Shown here piece by piece: positions 8,418 through 16,819 of a DNA stretch of 64,000 nt; position 1 is the stretch's first letter, and each line of letters starts with the position of its first letter. The stretch is taken from NCBI RefSeq assembly GCF_020421205.1, contig NZ_JAIZZH010000001.1, positions 310,001 to 374,000 of the forward strand, written 5' to 3'. The stretch comes from Hymenobacter pini (GTDB lineage Bacteria; Bacteroidota; Bacteroidia; Cytophagales; Hymenobacteraceae). The notes beneath the pieces were generated by a model. That model was not told the origin of the DNA. It did no database searches and saw only the letters and a list, made by a program, of their open reading frames with translations. Position numbers and translations under genes: made by a program.

Positions 8418-9491
8418 TTATAGTTGCAGCCCGTCGAGCAACTCAATGTACCCACGCACCCCAGCCTGGATTTCGCTGAGCAATATGTACTCATCGGGGG
8501 TGTGGGAGCGGGCCGAGTCGCCGGGGCCTACTTTCACTGTGGTAAAGGGCATCATGCTTTGGTCGGAGAGGGTAACGGAGCCGAATGTGCGACGGCCCAG
8601 TGCCACGCCGCGCTGTACCAGCGGATGCTCAAGGGCAATGCGGGAAGAGTTGAGATGAGTAGAGCGAGGCGCAACGTCGGAGGTGACGTGCTGGCGCACT
8701 AGTTCTACTATTTCCTGATTGGAATACAGTTCGTTGGTACGCACATCCACCACAAAGGTGCACCGGTCGGGCACAACGTTGTGCTGGGAGCCGGCCTGGA
8801 TTTGGGTAACCGTCATTTTCACCGGCCCCAGCAGCTCCGATACCTGCGGGAAGCGGTAGGTTTCAAACCAGCGAATATCAGCCACAGCTTTGTAGAGGGC
8901 ATTTTCGCCTTCCTCACGGGCGGCGTGCCCGGTGCGGCCGTGGGCCACGCAGTCCAGCACTACCAGGCCTTTTTCGGCTACGGCCAGGTCCATCTGCGTC
9001 GGCTCGCCCACAACGCCTAAGTCAATGTGGGGCAGTAACGGCAGCAGCCGTCGAATCCCGTTCACGCCCGACACTTCTTCCTCGGCCGTAATGGCGCAAA
9101 TCAGGTTGAAGGGCGGGGCGGTTTCTTGCTGCTCGAAGTACAGAAACGTGGCCAGCAGGCACACCGCCGAGGCTCCCGCGTCGTTGCTGCCCAGGCCCGT
9201 GAGCCGGTCGCCCTCTACCACCGCTCCGAACGGGTCGTAGGTCCAGGTGCTGCCGGGCTTCACCGTATCGTGGTGGGAGTTGAGCAGGATGGTAGGCTTG
9301 CTGGGGTCGAAGTGCTTCGAAATAGCCCACACGTTGTTGGCGTCGCGTTGGGGCTTGGCGCTGTGCTGCGCCAGAAACTCCACCAGCACATCAGCAGTAC
9401 GGTCCTCTTCCCGCGAAAAGGATGGGGTACTGATGAGTTGTTGCAACAGCGCAATGGCTTCGTCGGCAAGTTGTTCGATTAGCTCCGGCAT
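8418..9491 (-). CDS. argE: M20-family deacetylase, acetylornithine/acetylcitrulline type
   Basis: This 357-residue M20 metallopeptidase-fold enzyme should remove the N-acyl group from an arginine intermediate. Metal-ligand motifs are visible: LLNSHHDTVKPG (HxD), LGSNDAGAS, TAEEEVSGVNG with the catalytic Glu, and VGEPTQM. In Bacteroidota and Xanthomonas lines the transcarbamylase often acts on an acylated ornithine, so the physiological substrate may be N-acyl-citrulline rather than N-acetylornithine; sequence alone does not decide this. Its start overlaps the end of argB by 13 bp, which suggests translational coupling. argH follows. Confidence 0.85.
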   Translation of the reverse strand: MPELIEQLADEAIALLQQLISTPSFSREEDRTADVLVEFLAQHSAKPQRDANNVWAISKHFDPSKPTILLNSHHDTVKPGSTWTYDPFGAVVEGDRLTGLGSNDAGASAVCLLATFLYFEQQETAPPFNLICAITAEEEVSGVNGIRRLLPLLPHIDLGVVGEPTQMDLAVAEKGLVVLDCVAHGRTGHAAREEGENALYKAVADIRWFETYRFPQVSELLGPVKMTVTQIQAGSQHNVVPDRCTFVVDVRTNELYSNQEIVELVRQHVTSDVAPRSTHLNSSRIALEHPLVQRGVALGRRTFGSVTLSDQSMMPFTTVKVGPGDSARSHTPDEYILLSEIQAGVRGYIELLDGLQL

Positions 9492-10261
9492 AGGATAGTT
9501 TTTACCGGCTCGTTGATCAGCAGCGCGTTTTCAATTACGACCCGCTCCACGCCGGCTTCCAGCGCTTCAAACGCATTATCGAGCTTGGGAACCATGCCGG
9601 CGGCAATAATGCCCTCAGCTTTCAGCTGCTGGTACTGCTCGGCGGTTATCTGCGGAATCACCGAGCTGTCGTCGTTCACGTCGCGCAGCACCCCGTCCTT
9701 TTCAAAGCAGAAATGCAGCTCTACCTCGTAGTGCGCGGCCATGGTGCGGGCCAGGGTGCTGGCAATGGTATCGGCGTTGGTGTTGAGCAGTTGGCCTTGT
9801 CCATCGTGGGTGATGGCACAGAACACGGGCGTGAGGCTGGCTTGCAGCAACTGATGCAGCAGGGCCACGTTTACCGCGTCGGCGGGCAGGTCGCCCACAA
9901 ATCCGTAGTCAATGTCCTTTACTGGCCGTTTCACCGCCCGGATAGCGTTGCCATCAGCCCCGGAAAGGCCCAGGGCATTCACCCCGAAGCTCTGCAACAG
10001 GCTTACCACCTGCTTGTTGGTTTTGCCCGCGTAGAACATGGTCACGATGTCCAGCGTGGCGGCATCGGTGATGCGGCGGCCCTGTATCATCTGGGGTTCA
10101 ATGCCCAGGTCGCGGAGCATCTGGCTGGCGCCTTTGCCACCGCCGTGCACCAGTAGCTTGTGGCCCGACACCTGGGATAGGGCCAGCAAAAATTGCCGCA
10201 GCTGGGCTTCATCATCAATGATGCCGCCGCCAATCTTGAAAATTTTCAGGCCTTCACGCAT
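9479..10261 (-). CDS. argB: acetylglutamate kinase (or N-acylglutamate kinase)
   Basis: ArgB phosphorylates N-acetylglutamate in the second step of arginine synthesis. The 260-residue protein shows the amino-acid-kinase fold: KIGGGIIDD near the N-terminus, LVHGGGKGASQMLRDLGIEPQ, the GLSGADGN loop, and the NADTIASTLA and GMVPKLDNAFEAL segments. The ATG at 10259-10261 gives MREGLKIFKIGGG; an in-frame TTG or GTG-type extension of 16 codons looks like leader. Some Bacteroidota ArgB enzymes prefer N-succinylglutamate, so acyl specificity is open. It heads the leftward operon and shares a long divergent region with the GNAT gene. Confidence 0.92.
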   Translation of the reverse strand: MREGLKIFKIGGGIIDDEAQLRQFLLALSQVSGHKLLVHGGGKGASQMLRDLGIEPQMIQGRRITDAATLDIVTMFYAGKTNKQVVSLLQSFGVNALGLSGADGNAIRAVKRPVKDIDYGFVGDLPADAVNVALLHQLLQASLTPVFCAITHDGQGQLLNTNADTIASTLARTMAAHYEVELHFCFEKDGVLRDVNDDSSVIPQITAEQYQQLKAEGIIAAGMVPKLDNAFEALEAGVERVVIENALLINEPVKTILCRS

Positions 10262-10885
10262 AGCTTTCGGAGGAAGTAAAAAGGGCCGTAACAGAACAAC
10301 AGCGGCCAAAATGAAGGGAAGGTCGGCTTGGGCATCACCGGGATACAGCTACCGATCAGAACTTTTTTTGTACTCGGGGGGACAAAGTTTCCAAAAAAAA
10401 ACATCTAGTTTTGCAACGATTTAGCGGTTTAAACGATTTAAACCACGAAAACGCTTCACGCCGCCCCGCGGCACTGTCAATGACTCACCTCTCTTCAATT
10501 GCACTTCTGCGACGACCAGTGATGGTTGTGCGAACAATGCCAGCGTAGGCTGGCGTGCAATGTTTCGCATCGGGTTTCCACAGTACCGAAACCGGCGAAA
10601 AGGGGCCACTACCGTAAGTGCCCCACTGAAGAAAGTTTTTCCTGAGTAACTCCCTGACACGAGTGTAGGCCTCCGGCTCCCTTCTCCTGACTCCCTAAGC
10701 CACCCTAAGCCGCCAAATGGGCGCAGGCAGCGGGTTTCTACTTCCTTCCAAGCTCTTTCACTACGGTGCCGATTTCATTCGGCTGGCCGCGGAGCCTTGG
10801 CCGCTTGTTACGCAAGCAACCTCCTCCCTAATCGTCTTTCCGAGTCTGTTGCCGTATACACCTGGCAACTAACCGAGCCCTGACC
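10262..10885. other. 624-bp divergent regulatory region of the arginine locus
   Basis: This gene-free stretch separates the starts of argB (leftward) and the GNAT-argG-argC-argD side (rightward), so both promoters and any arginine-responsive operator should be here. It contains T- and A-rich segments (ACTTTTTTTG near 10360, CCAAAAAAAAAC near 10393) and partly repeated segments around 10490-10600 (GCACTTCTGC, GTGCGAACAATGCCAGCGTAGGC). I could not identify a convincing ARG box or riboswitch. A 79-codon minus-strand frame inside it looks fortuitous. Confidence 0.5.
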
Positions 10886-11455
10886 ATGATTTTACGCGTT
10901 GCCACTGCTGCCGATGCGCAGTATGCGGACACCCTCTGTCAATGGTATGCCGAGTCAGCCAAAACGCGCGGCGTTGGTATTGCCAAGCGTGACCCTAACT
11001 ATCTGATTAAGAAGATGGAGAAGGGTGATTCTATCATTGCTTTCATTGACGAGCAACTGGCGGGTTTCTGCTACATCGAGACGTTCGAGGACGCCAAGTT
11101 TGTAGTGAATTCCGGCCTGATTGTGAATACCGAGTTGCGCAAGGAAGGGCTAGGCCGCGCCATCAAGCACCGGGTGTTTGAGCTGTCGCGCACCAAGTAT
11201 CCGGCGGCTAAGATCTTCGGTATCACCACATCGGCGGCCGTTATGAAGATCAACAACGAGCTAGGCTACCGGCCCGTCACGTTCCCGGAGCTTACGCAGT
11301 CGGATGATTTCTGGAAAGGCTGCTCCAGCTGCAAGAACTACGGCATTCTGATGGAGAACCAGCGCAAGATGTGCCTCTGCACCGGCATGGTGTACGATAA
11401 CCTGAACGACAAATTCAGTCAGCAAACCATCGAAATCCTGAGCCAGGAGCAGTAG
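10886..11455 (+). CDS. GNAT-family N-acetyltransferase, candidate N-acetylglutamate synthase
   Basis: The 189-residue protein has a GNAT core: the VVNSGLIVNTELRKEGLGRA segment (about residues 73-92) includes the acetyl-CoA pyrophosphate loop (R/Q-x-x-G-x-G/A type, here RKEGLG). The C-terminal part carries a tight cysteine cluster, CSSC near residue 146 followed by CLC about 18 residues later, unusual for GNAT enzymes and possibly a metal site. It is the first gene on the rightward arm, 119 bp before argG. No canonical argA or argJ is in the cluster, so it is the natural candidate for the first acylation step. That role is inferred from context. Confidence 0.75.
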   Translation: MILRVATAADAQYADTLCQWYAESAKTRGVGIAKRDPNYLIKKMEKGDSIIAFIDEQLAGFCYIETFEDAKFVVNSGLIVNTELRKEGLGRAIKHRVFELSRTKYPAAKIFGITTSAAVMKINNELGYRPVTFPELTQSDDFWKGCSSCKNYGILMENQRKMCLCTGMVYDNLNDKFSQQTIEILSQEQ

Positions 11456-11535
11456 AGAAATTCGAAGTGAGAGGGTAGGGTTTCGCGTTGTGCGAACGGA
11501 CTTCTCTCAGCTCACTTCTCTTTTCCAAATCCTGC

Positions 11536-11570
11536 TTTCTAAGCTCTAACCTCTTAGTTCTAAGCTCTCA
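11536..11570 (+). repeat. TCTAAG-type leader repeat before argG
   Basis: The segment reads as short alternations of CTAAGCTCTAAC, TTAGTTCTAAG and CTCTCA, ending 4 bp before the argG start codon. The same order of motifs occurs at 13871-13898 before argD. It may be a leader structure or a simple low-complexity repeat. Confidence 0.5.
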
Positions 11571-11574
11571 TTTG

Positions 11575-12762
11575 ATGAAAAAAGTAGTTCTCGCCTACAG
11601 CGGCGGCTTGGATACATCCTATTGCGTGGTGTACCTGACCAAGGAGCTGGGCCTGGAAGTTCACACGGTAATTGTTAACTCGGGCGGGTTCTCGAAGGAG
11701 GAGTTGGTAGCCATTGAGGAACGAGCCTATGAAATGGGCTCCACGCGCCACGAGGTGATTGACGTAACGGAGCGGTTCTATCAGCAGTGCCTGCGCTATC
11801 TGCTGGCTGGCAACGTGCTCAAAAACGATACTTACCCATTGAGCGTGAGTGCCGAGCGCATGTTCCAGAGCCTGGCGCTGGCCGAGTACGCCCGCGAGAA
11901 CAAGGCCGACTACATTGCTCACGGCAGCACCGGCGCCGGCAACGACCAGGTACGCTTCGATGTGGCCTTTTCGGTAATTTCGCCCGATACCGAAATCATC
12001 ACGCCCATCCGCGACCTGGGCCTTTCGCGCCAGCAGGAAATTGAGTATCTGCAAGCCAATGGCGTGGAGATGAGCTGGGAAAAAGCCAAATACTCCATCA
12101 ACAAAGGCATCTGGGGCACCAGCGTAGGCGGCGTTGAAACGCTAACCTCCCGCCAGGGCCTGCCCGAGTCGGCTTGGCCGACGCAATTGAGCAAGCAAGA
12201 GCCGCAGGAAATCAGCATCACCTTCGAGAAAGGTGAGCCGGTGGCCCTGAACGGCGAGCAGATGAAGCCGGTGGACCTGATTGTGGCCCTCAACGAGCTG
12301 GCCGGCCAATACGCCATTGGCCGCGACACCCACGTGGGCGACACGATTCTGGGCATTAAGGGCCGCGTAGGCTTTGAGGCTCCGGCACCCTTGATCCTCA
12401 TCAAAGGCCACCACTTGCTGGAAAAACACACCTCCAGCCGCTGGCAGCTGCTGCATAAGGACTACATCGCCAACTGGTACGGCACGCTGCTGCACGAAGC
12501 CCAGTACCTCGACCCGGTGATGCGCGACATGGAGGCTTTCCTGGAGTCGTCGCAGGCGCGGGTATCGGGCACGGTGTACGTAAACTTGAAGCCCTACCAA
12601 TTTGAGCTGCTGGGTATTGAGTCGGATTTCGATATGATGCAGTCGAAGGTGGCCACCTACGGGGAGGAAAACAACGCTTGGGACTCGCGCGACGCGAAAG
12701 GCTTCATCAAAATCTTCAGCAACCAACTGCGGATTCACGGCTCGTTCAACGATGAAAATTAA
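11575..12762 (+). CDS. argG: argininosuccinate synthase
   Basis: ArgG condenses citrulline with aspartate at the expense of ATP. The 395-residue protein begins MKKVVLAYSGGLDTSYC, the PP-loop (SGGLDTS) of the family. It also contains AHGSTGAGNDQVRFD and SINKGIWGTSVGG, which bind citrulline and aspartate. A longer frame begins at 11488, but residues before Met 11575 are low-complexity Ser/Leu and outside the family. Its last 11 bases overlap the start of argC, so the two are translationally coupled. The leader (11536-11570) is a TCTAAG-rich repeat resembling that before argD. Confidence 0.96.
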   Translation: MKKVVLAYSGGLDTSYCVVYLTKELGLEVHTVIVNSGGFSKEELVAIEERAYEMGSTRHEVIDVTERFYQQCLRYLLAGNVLKNDTYPLSVSAERMFQSLALAEYARENKADYIAHGSTGAGNDQVRFDVAFSVISPDTEIITPIRDLGLSRQQEIEYLQANGVEMSWEKAKYSINKGIWGTSVGGVETLTSRQGLPESAWPTQLSKQEPQEISITFEKGEPVALNGEQMKPVDLIVALNELAGQYAIGRDTHVGDTILGIKGRVGFEAPAPLILIKGHHLLEKHTSSRWQLLHKDYIANWYGTLLHEAQYLDPVMRDMEAFLESSQARVSGTVYVNLKPYQFELLGIESDFDMMQSKVATYGEENNAWDSRDAKGFIKIFSNQLRIHGSFNDEN

Positions 12763-13732
12763 GGCTGGCATCGTCGGCGGGGCCGGCTACACGGCGGGGG
12801 AGCTACTGCGCATTCTGCTGCACCACGAGTTTGTGGAGCTGGGCGGCATAGTGAGTTTCTCCAACGCCGGCAACCCCATCTATCAGGTGCACGACGACCT
12901 GGTGGGCGACACGGAGCTGCGCTTTGCGGCCGCGCTACAGGGCGACGAAGACGTGGTGTTCCTTTGCCTGGGCCACGGCAACTCCAAGGCCTGGCTGACC
13001 CAGAACCCGCTGCCCGAAACCACCCACGTCATCGACCTGAGCAACGACTTCCGCCTGGAAGCCGACGCCGAGTTTGCGGGCCGGGAGTTTGTGTACGGAC
13101 TGCCGGAGCTGAACCGCAGCCAAATCCAGCAGGCCCAGAGCATTGCCAACCCCGGCTGCTTCGCCACGGCCATCCAGTTGGCGCTGCTGCCGCTGGCCCA
13201 GGCGGGCAAGCTCCGGGACGACGTGCACGTATCGGCCATTACGGGCAGCACGGGTGCGGGGCAGAGCCTGTCGGAGACGGTGCATTTCTCGTGGCGCACC
13301 AACAACGTGTCCATCTACAAGCCCTTCACGCACCAGCACCTGGGCGAGATAGGGGAGAGTCTGGCGCAGCTACAGCACGCGCTGGACGTGGACATTCACT
13401 TCATCCCATACCGCGGCAACTTCACTCGGGGCATCTTCGCCAGCGTCTACACGCCGTCGGATTTGACCCAGGACGAAGCCCGCGCACTGTACCAGCAGTT
13501 CTACCAGGACGCGCCGTTCACCACGGTATCGGACAAGGAAGTGCACTTGAAGCAGGTAGTCAACACCAACAAGTGCCTGCTGCACGTGCAGAAACTCGGC
13601 AAGCAGCTGCTCATCACCTCGGTTATCGACAACCTGGTGAAAGGTGCTTCCGGCCAGGCCGTGCAGAACATGAACCTAATTTTTGGCCTGCCCGAAACGA
13701 CGGGGCTGGGTCTGAAGGCTGGGCTGTTCTAA
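12752..13732 (+). CDS. argC: N-acetyl-gamma-glutamyl-phosphate reductase
   Basis: ArgC reduces the acyl-glutamyl phosphate made by ArgB to the semialdehyde using NADPH. The 326-residue protein starts MKIKAGIVGGAGYTAGELLRIL, an NADP-binding Rossmann motif. It holds the active-site cysteine in the family signature NPGCFATAIQLALLPL (about residues 132-147), then SAITGSTGAGQ. It begins inside the argG stop region (ATG 12752, argG stop ends 12762). An inverted repeat (13738-13848) lies directly after its stop codon and separates it from argD. Confidence 0.95.
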   Translation: MKIKAGIVGGAGYTAGELLRILLHHEFVELGGIVSFSNAGNPIYQVHDDLVGDTELRFAAALQGDEDVVFLCLGHGNSKAWLTQNPLPETTHVIDLSNDFRLEADAEFAGREFVYGLPELNRSQIQQAQSIANPGCFATAIQLALLPLAQAGKLRDDVHVSAITGSTGAGQSLSETVHFSWRTNNVSIYKPFTHQHLGEIGESLAQLQHALDVDIHFIPYRGNFTRGIFASVYTPSDLTQDEARALYQQFYQDAPFTTVSDKEVHLKQVVNTNKCLLHVQKLGKQLLITSVIDNLVKGASGQAVQNMNLIFGLPETTGLGLKAGLF

Positions 13733-13737
13733 CCCAG

Positions 13738-13848
13738 AACGTCATTCCGAGCGGAGTGCAGCGAAGTCGAGGAATCTCGCGTGCTGACGTACGGAATACC
13801 ATCACAACATCAGCACGCGAGATTCCTCGGCAAGCTTGGAATAACGTT
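13738..13848. repeat. REP-like inverted repeat between argC and argD
   Basis: The left arm reads AACGTCATTCCGAGCGGAG... and GAGGAATCTCGCGTGCTGA; the right arm (13810-13848) is its imperfect complement, with a perfect run over TCAGCACGCGAGATTCCTCG. The loop is about 25 bp. The GGAATCTCGCGTGCTGA segment recurs near 46488-46508. As a hairpin it could attenuate read-through from argC into argD. Confidence 0.75.
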
Positions 13849-13870
13849 CAGTTTTGAGTTCTGCCGTACG

Positions 13871-13898
13871 TTTCTAAGTTCTAACTTCTCAGCTCTCA
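13871..13898 (+). repeat. TCTAAG-type leader repeat before argD
   Basis: TTTCTAAGTTCTAACTTCTC followed by AGCTCTCA resembles the argG leader (11536-11570), allowing a small gap. It lies 10 bp before the argD start codon. Confidence 0.45.
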
Positions 13899-13908
13899 CA
13901 TCTATACC

Positions 13909-15048
13909 ATGGAGCTTTTCAACGTGTATCCGCTCGTCAACATCACGCCCGTGAAGGCGCTGGGGGCGACGCTTTGGGACGACAAAGGCCAGGAGTACCT
14001 GGATTTTTATGGTGGCCACGCCGTTATCAGCATCGGCCACTCGCACCCGCACTACGTGCAGCGCATTACTGGGCAGCTGCAGAACTTGGGCTTCTACTCC
14101 AACTCCGTGCAGATTCCGATTCAGCGGGAGTTGGCCGAGAAGCTGGGTCGGGTGTCGGGCTACGAGGACTACACGCTGTTTATGTGCAACTCAGGGGCCG
14201 AGGCCAACGAGAATGCGCTGAAGCTGGCTTCCTTCCACACCGGCAAAAAGCGCGTTATAGCATTCCGGGGCGCGTTCCACGGCCGCACTTCGGGCGCGGT
14301 AGCCGCCACCGATAACCCCAAAATCGTGGCACCTTTCAACGCCGACCACCACATCAGCTTCCTGGAGTACGACCTGGCGGCGGTGGAGCAGGTGCTGCAG
14401 GGCGGCGACGTGTGCGGAGCCATCATCGAGCCCATCCAGGGCGTGGGCGGCATCATCATGCCTTCTGATGAGTTCCTGCAGGGGCTGGCGGCGCTGTGTA
14501 AGCAGTATGGTGCGCTGCTAATTGCCGATGAGGTGCAGAGCGGCTACGGCCGCAGCGGCAAGTTCTTCGCCCACCAGCACGCCGGCATCCGGCCCGATGT
14601 TATTTCGGTGGCCAAGGGCATGGGCAACGGCTTCCCCATCGGTGGCATTCTGATTGCGCCCGAGCTGAAGGCGTCCTACGGACTGCTGGGCACCACGTTT
14701 GGCGGCAACCACCTGGCCTGCGCCGCTGCGCTGGCCGTGCTGGAAGTCATTGAGCAGGAAAACCTGGTGCAGCACGCCGCCGAGCTGGGCGACTACCTGC
14801 GCACGGAGCTGGAAGCCCACGCCGGGGCCGAGGAAATCCGCGGCCGGGGCCTGATGGTGGGCATCAAGTATGATTTCCCCATCAAGGACCTGCGCGACCA
14901 GCTGCTGGCGGAGCACCACATCTTCGTGGGCAACGCCTCCGACCCCACGGTGCTGCGCCTGCTGCCCCCGCTGAATATCACCAAGGCCGAGGTAGACCGG
15001 TTCTTGCAGGCGCTGTACGCATTAATTCCGGCCGAAGTGAAAAAGTAA
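13909..15048 (+). CDS. argD: acetylornithine (N-acylornithine) aminotransferase
   Basis: This PLP-dependent class-III aminotransferase of 379 residues moves an amino group from glutamate to the acyl-glutamate semialdehyde. Visible elements are FYGGHAVISIGHSHP near the N-terminus, NSGAEANENALKLA (phosphate/PLP contacts, about residues 96-109), the catalytic-lysine region SVAKGMGNGFPIG (about 228-241, Lys in AKG), and TTFGGNHLACAAA. It could be labelled ornithine aminotransferase from fold alone, but the arginine context supports ArgD. No strong terminator follows. Confidence 0.93.
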   Translation: MELFNVYPLVNITPVKALGATLWDDKGQEYLDFYGGHAVISIGHSHPHYVQRITGQLQNLGFYSNSVQIPIQRELAEKLGRVSGYEDYTLFMCNSGAEANENALKLASFHTGKKRVIAFRGAFHGRTSGAVAATDNPKIVAPFNADHHISFLEYDLAAVEQVLQGGDVCGAIIEPIQGVGGIIMPSDEFLQGLAALCKQYGALLIADEVQSGYGRSGKFFAHQHAGIRPDVISVAKGMGNGFPIGGILIAPELKASYGLLGTTFGGNHLACAAALAVLEVIEQENLVQHAAELGDYLRTELEAHAGAEEIRGRGLMVGIKYDFPIKDLRDQLLAEHHIFVGNASDPTVLRLLPPLNITKAEVDRFLQALYALIPAEVKK

Positions 15049-15459
15049 ACGACCTGTGGCCTAACTTGCAGCCCCAATGAGTAGCACCCTGAAGCTCCCG
15101 AGCCACGCTCCCCTTCTGACAAGCTGCCCGCTGCCATTGGTGACTCCTGTGCAGCAACCGGCCGGTTCTTTCCCCGAAAGAACAGCCTCCCCCTTTTCCT
15201 TCCAGCAGTTGTGCCCGCCCGACTTCCCGATGCCTGACATTTGGAAGTGGCAGGGTGCGGGACCGATTGATCTAGTTTCTTTCTCTCCCGTTTGGCTTAC
15301 CTCATTGTTCGGCTGGAATAGACCCCTGGTATTCGGTTCTGTTCCAGCCGAAATTGTATCCGGACGGTTCCAAATCCGGCCCGCGGCCTCGTCTCGTCCT
15401 TATCAGGCACCCGATACAGGGCGTTTCAGAATCGTTACGCCTCTAACTCTGAAATAGCC
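15049..15459. other. 411-bp spacer after argD without a supported gene
   Basis: The stretch carries a 126-codon plus-strand frame rich in Pro/Ser/Leu with no domain, signal peptide or family resemblance that I can see; I do not call it a gene. T-rich stretches around 15280-15300 could carry a promoter for the small gene at 15460, but no clear TAnnTTTG box is present. Confidence 0.4.
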
Positions 15460-15708
15460 ATGCCGAAAATCATTTGTAAGTGCGGCAACTGGATTAGTTT
15501 CAGTACTATCCCCAACCCAGCTGAGCTGCTTTTCATTTCCGATGTCGAGTACGACGCCTTTACAGAAAAGATTGACTCGAATGAGCTTTATGATAAGATG
15601 AAGCACATATTGGTTTGCGACCAGTGCGAAAGACTCTGGGTTTACTGGAATGGCTTCCAAGATTACCCCACCTGTTACTCAAAAGAAACCTACGACAAGG
15701 GTGAATAA
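15460..15708 (+). CDS. small zinc-ribbon-like protein upstream of carA
   Basis: This 82-residue protein carries CKC (residues 6-8) and, after about 45 residues, CDQC (about 52-55), spaced like a small zinc ribbon. The rest is acidic and aromatic (SDVEYDAFTEKID, WVYWNGFQDYP). I do not recognise a named family. Its TAA ends at 15708 and the carA ATG begins at 15710, so carA translation is probably coupled to it. Whether it influences carbamoyl-phosphate synthesis or only shares the transcript is unknown. Confidence 0.65.
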   Translation: MPKIICKCGNWISFSTIPNPAELLFISDVEYDAFTEKIDSNELYDKMKHILVCDQCERLWVYWNGFQDYPTCYSKETYDKGE

Positions 15709-15709
15709 C

Positions 15710-16789
15710 ATGAAGCAAGTAAAACTCGTCCTCGAAGACGGTACTGAAATTCAGGGCCAGTCGTTCGGCGCCTTCACCTCCGCCGCGGGCGAGGTGGTAT
15801 TCAGCACGGCCATGACCGGCTACCCCGAAAACCTCACCGACCCGTCCTTCGCCGGGCAGATTCTGGTGCTGACCTACCCCATGGTGGGCAACTACGGGGT
15901 GCCGGGCGAGGAGCTGTACGAGTCGATTTCGAAGATTTTTGAGTCGGACAAGATTCACATTGCCGGGCTGGTGGTGAACTACTACTCCGAGGAGCACAGC
16001 CACTGGAACGCCGCCAAGAGCCTGGGCGACTGGCTGGCGGAGTACAACATCCCCGGCATCTTCGGGGTGGATACCCGCATGCTCACTAAGAAGCTGCGCG
16101 AGAAGGGGGCCATGCTCGGCAAAATTGTGGCCGAGCAGGACGTGCCCCTGCACGACCCCAACCAGGACAACCTGGTGGCCCAAGTGAGTCCCCAGGGCGT
16201 GCAGCGCTACGGCACCGGCAAAAACAAAATCGTGCTGGTGGACTGCGGTACCAAAACCAACATCATCCGTTGCTTCCTGGAGCGTGATGTAGAGCTGATT
16301 CGGGTGCCCTGGGACTACGACTTCACCCAGCTCGACTACGACGGCCTGTTCCTAAGCAATGGCCCCGGCGACCCGAAAATGTGCACCGCCACCATCAGCC
16401 ACCTGCAAAAAGCGCTGGAGCAAGACAAGCCAATCTTCGGCATCTGCCTGGGCTCCCAGCTTATGGGCCTGGCCGCGGGCGGCGACACCTTCAAGCTGAA
16501 ATACGGCCACCGCAGCCACAATCAGCCCGTGAAGTTAACCGGCACCCAACGCAGCTACATCACCAGCCAGAACCACGGCTTCGCGGTGGACACCGCCACG
16601 CTGCCCGCTGAGTGGGACATGCTGTTCGAAAACCTGAACGACGGCACCTGCGAAGGCATCAAGCACAAAACCAAGCCCTTCTTCTCCACCCAGTTTCACC
16701 CCGAAGCCGCCGGCGGCCCCCAGGATACGGAGTTCCTCTTTGACCAGTTTCTGGACGAGGTAGAGAAGTATAAAGCGCAGCATCCGTAA
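15710..16789 (+). CDS. carA: carbamoyl-phosphate synthase small (glutaminase) subunit
   Basis: CarA hydrolyses glutamine and passes ammonia to CarB for carbamoyl phosphate, the precursor for arginine and pyrimidines. The 359-residue protein has the N-terminal CPSase_sm domain (LVLEDGTEIQGQSFG, MTGYPE, FGVDTRMLTKKLREKG). A class-I glutaminase domain follows, with the nucleophile Cys246 in FGICLGSQ and the His/Glu pair in FHPEAAGGP. The ATG at 15710 is chosen over an upstream in-frame start that lies within the preceding gene. carB is not adjacent: two small genes intervene. Confidence 0.95.
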   Translation: MKQVKLVLEDGTEIQGQSFGAFTSAAGEVVFSTAMTGYPENLTDPSFAGQILVLTYPMVGNYGVPGEELYESISKIFESDKIHIAGLVVNYYSEEHSHWNAAKSLGDWLAEYNIPGIFGVDTRMLTKKLREKGAMLGKIVAEQDVPLHDPNQDNLVAQVSPQGVQRYGTGKNKIVLVDCGTKTNIIRCFLERDVELIRVPWDYDFTQLDYDGLFLSNGPGDPKMCTATISHLQKALEQDKPIFGICLGSQLMGLAAGGDTFKLKYGHRSHNQPVKLTGTQRSYITSQNHGFAVDTATLPAEWDMLFENLNDGTCEGIKHKTKPFFSTQFHPEAAGGPQDTEFLFDQFLDEVEKYKAQHP

Positions 16790-16793
16790 GAGC

Positions 16794-16818
16794 GTCACGC
16801 TGAGCTTGTCGAAGCATC
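16794..16818. repeat. single-arm REP-like fragment after carA
   Basis: GCGTCACGCTGAGCTTGTCG followed by AAGCATCTC closely resembles one arm of the 311-389 palindrome (CGTCATGCTGGGCCTGTCGG, AGCATC). No complementary arm is found nearby, so it is probably a decayed or partial copy. Confidence 0.5.
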
Positions 16819-16819
16819 T

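Noticed and set aside
10421..10660. 79-codon minus-strand frame in the arginine divergent region
   Set aside because: It lies in the presumed promoter region and has basic, low-complexity content without family resemblance.
15077..15457. 126-codon frame between argD and the zinc-ribbon gene
   Set aside because: Pro/Ser/Leu-rich composition without motifs; likely fortuitous.
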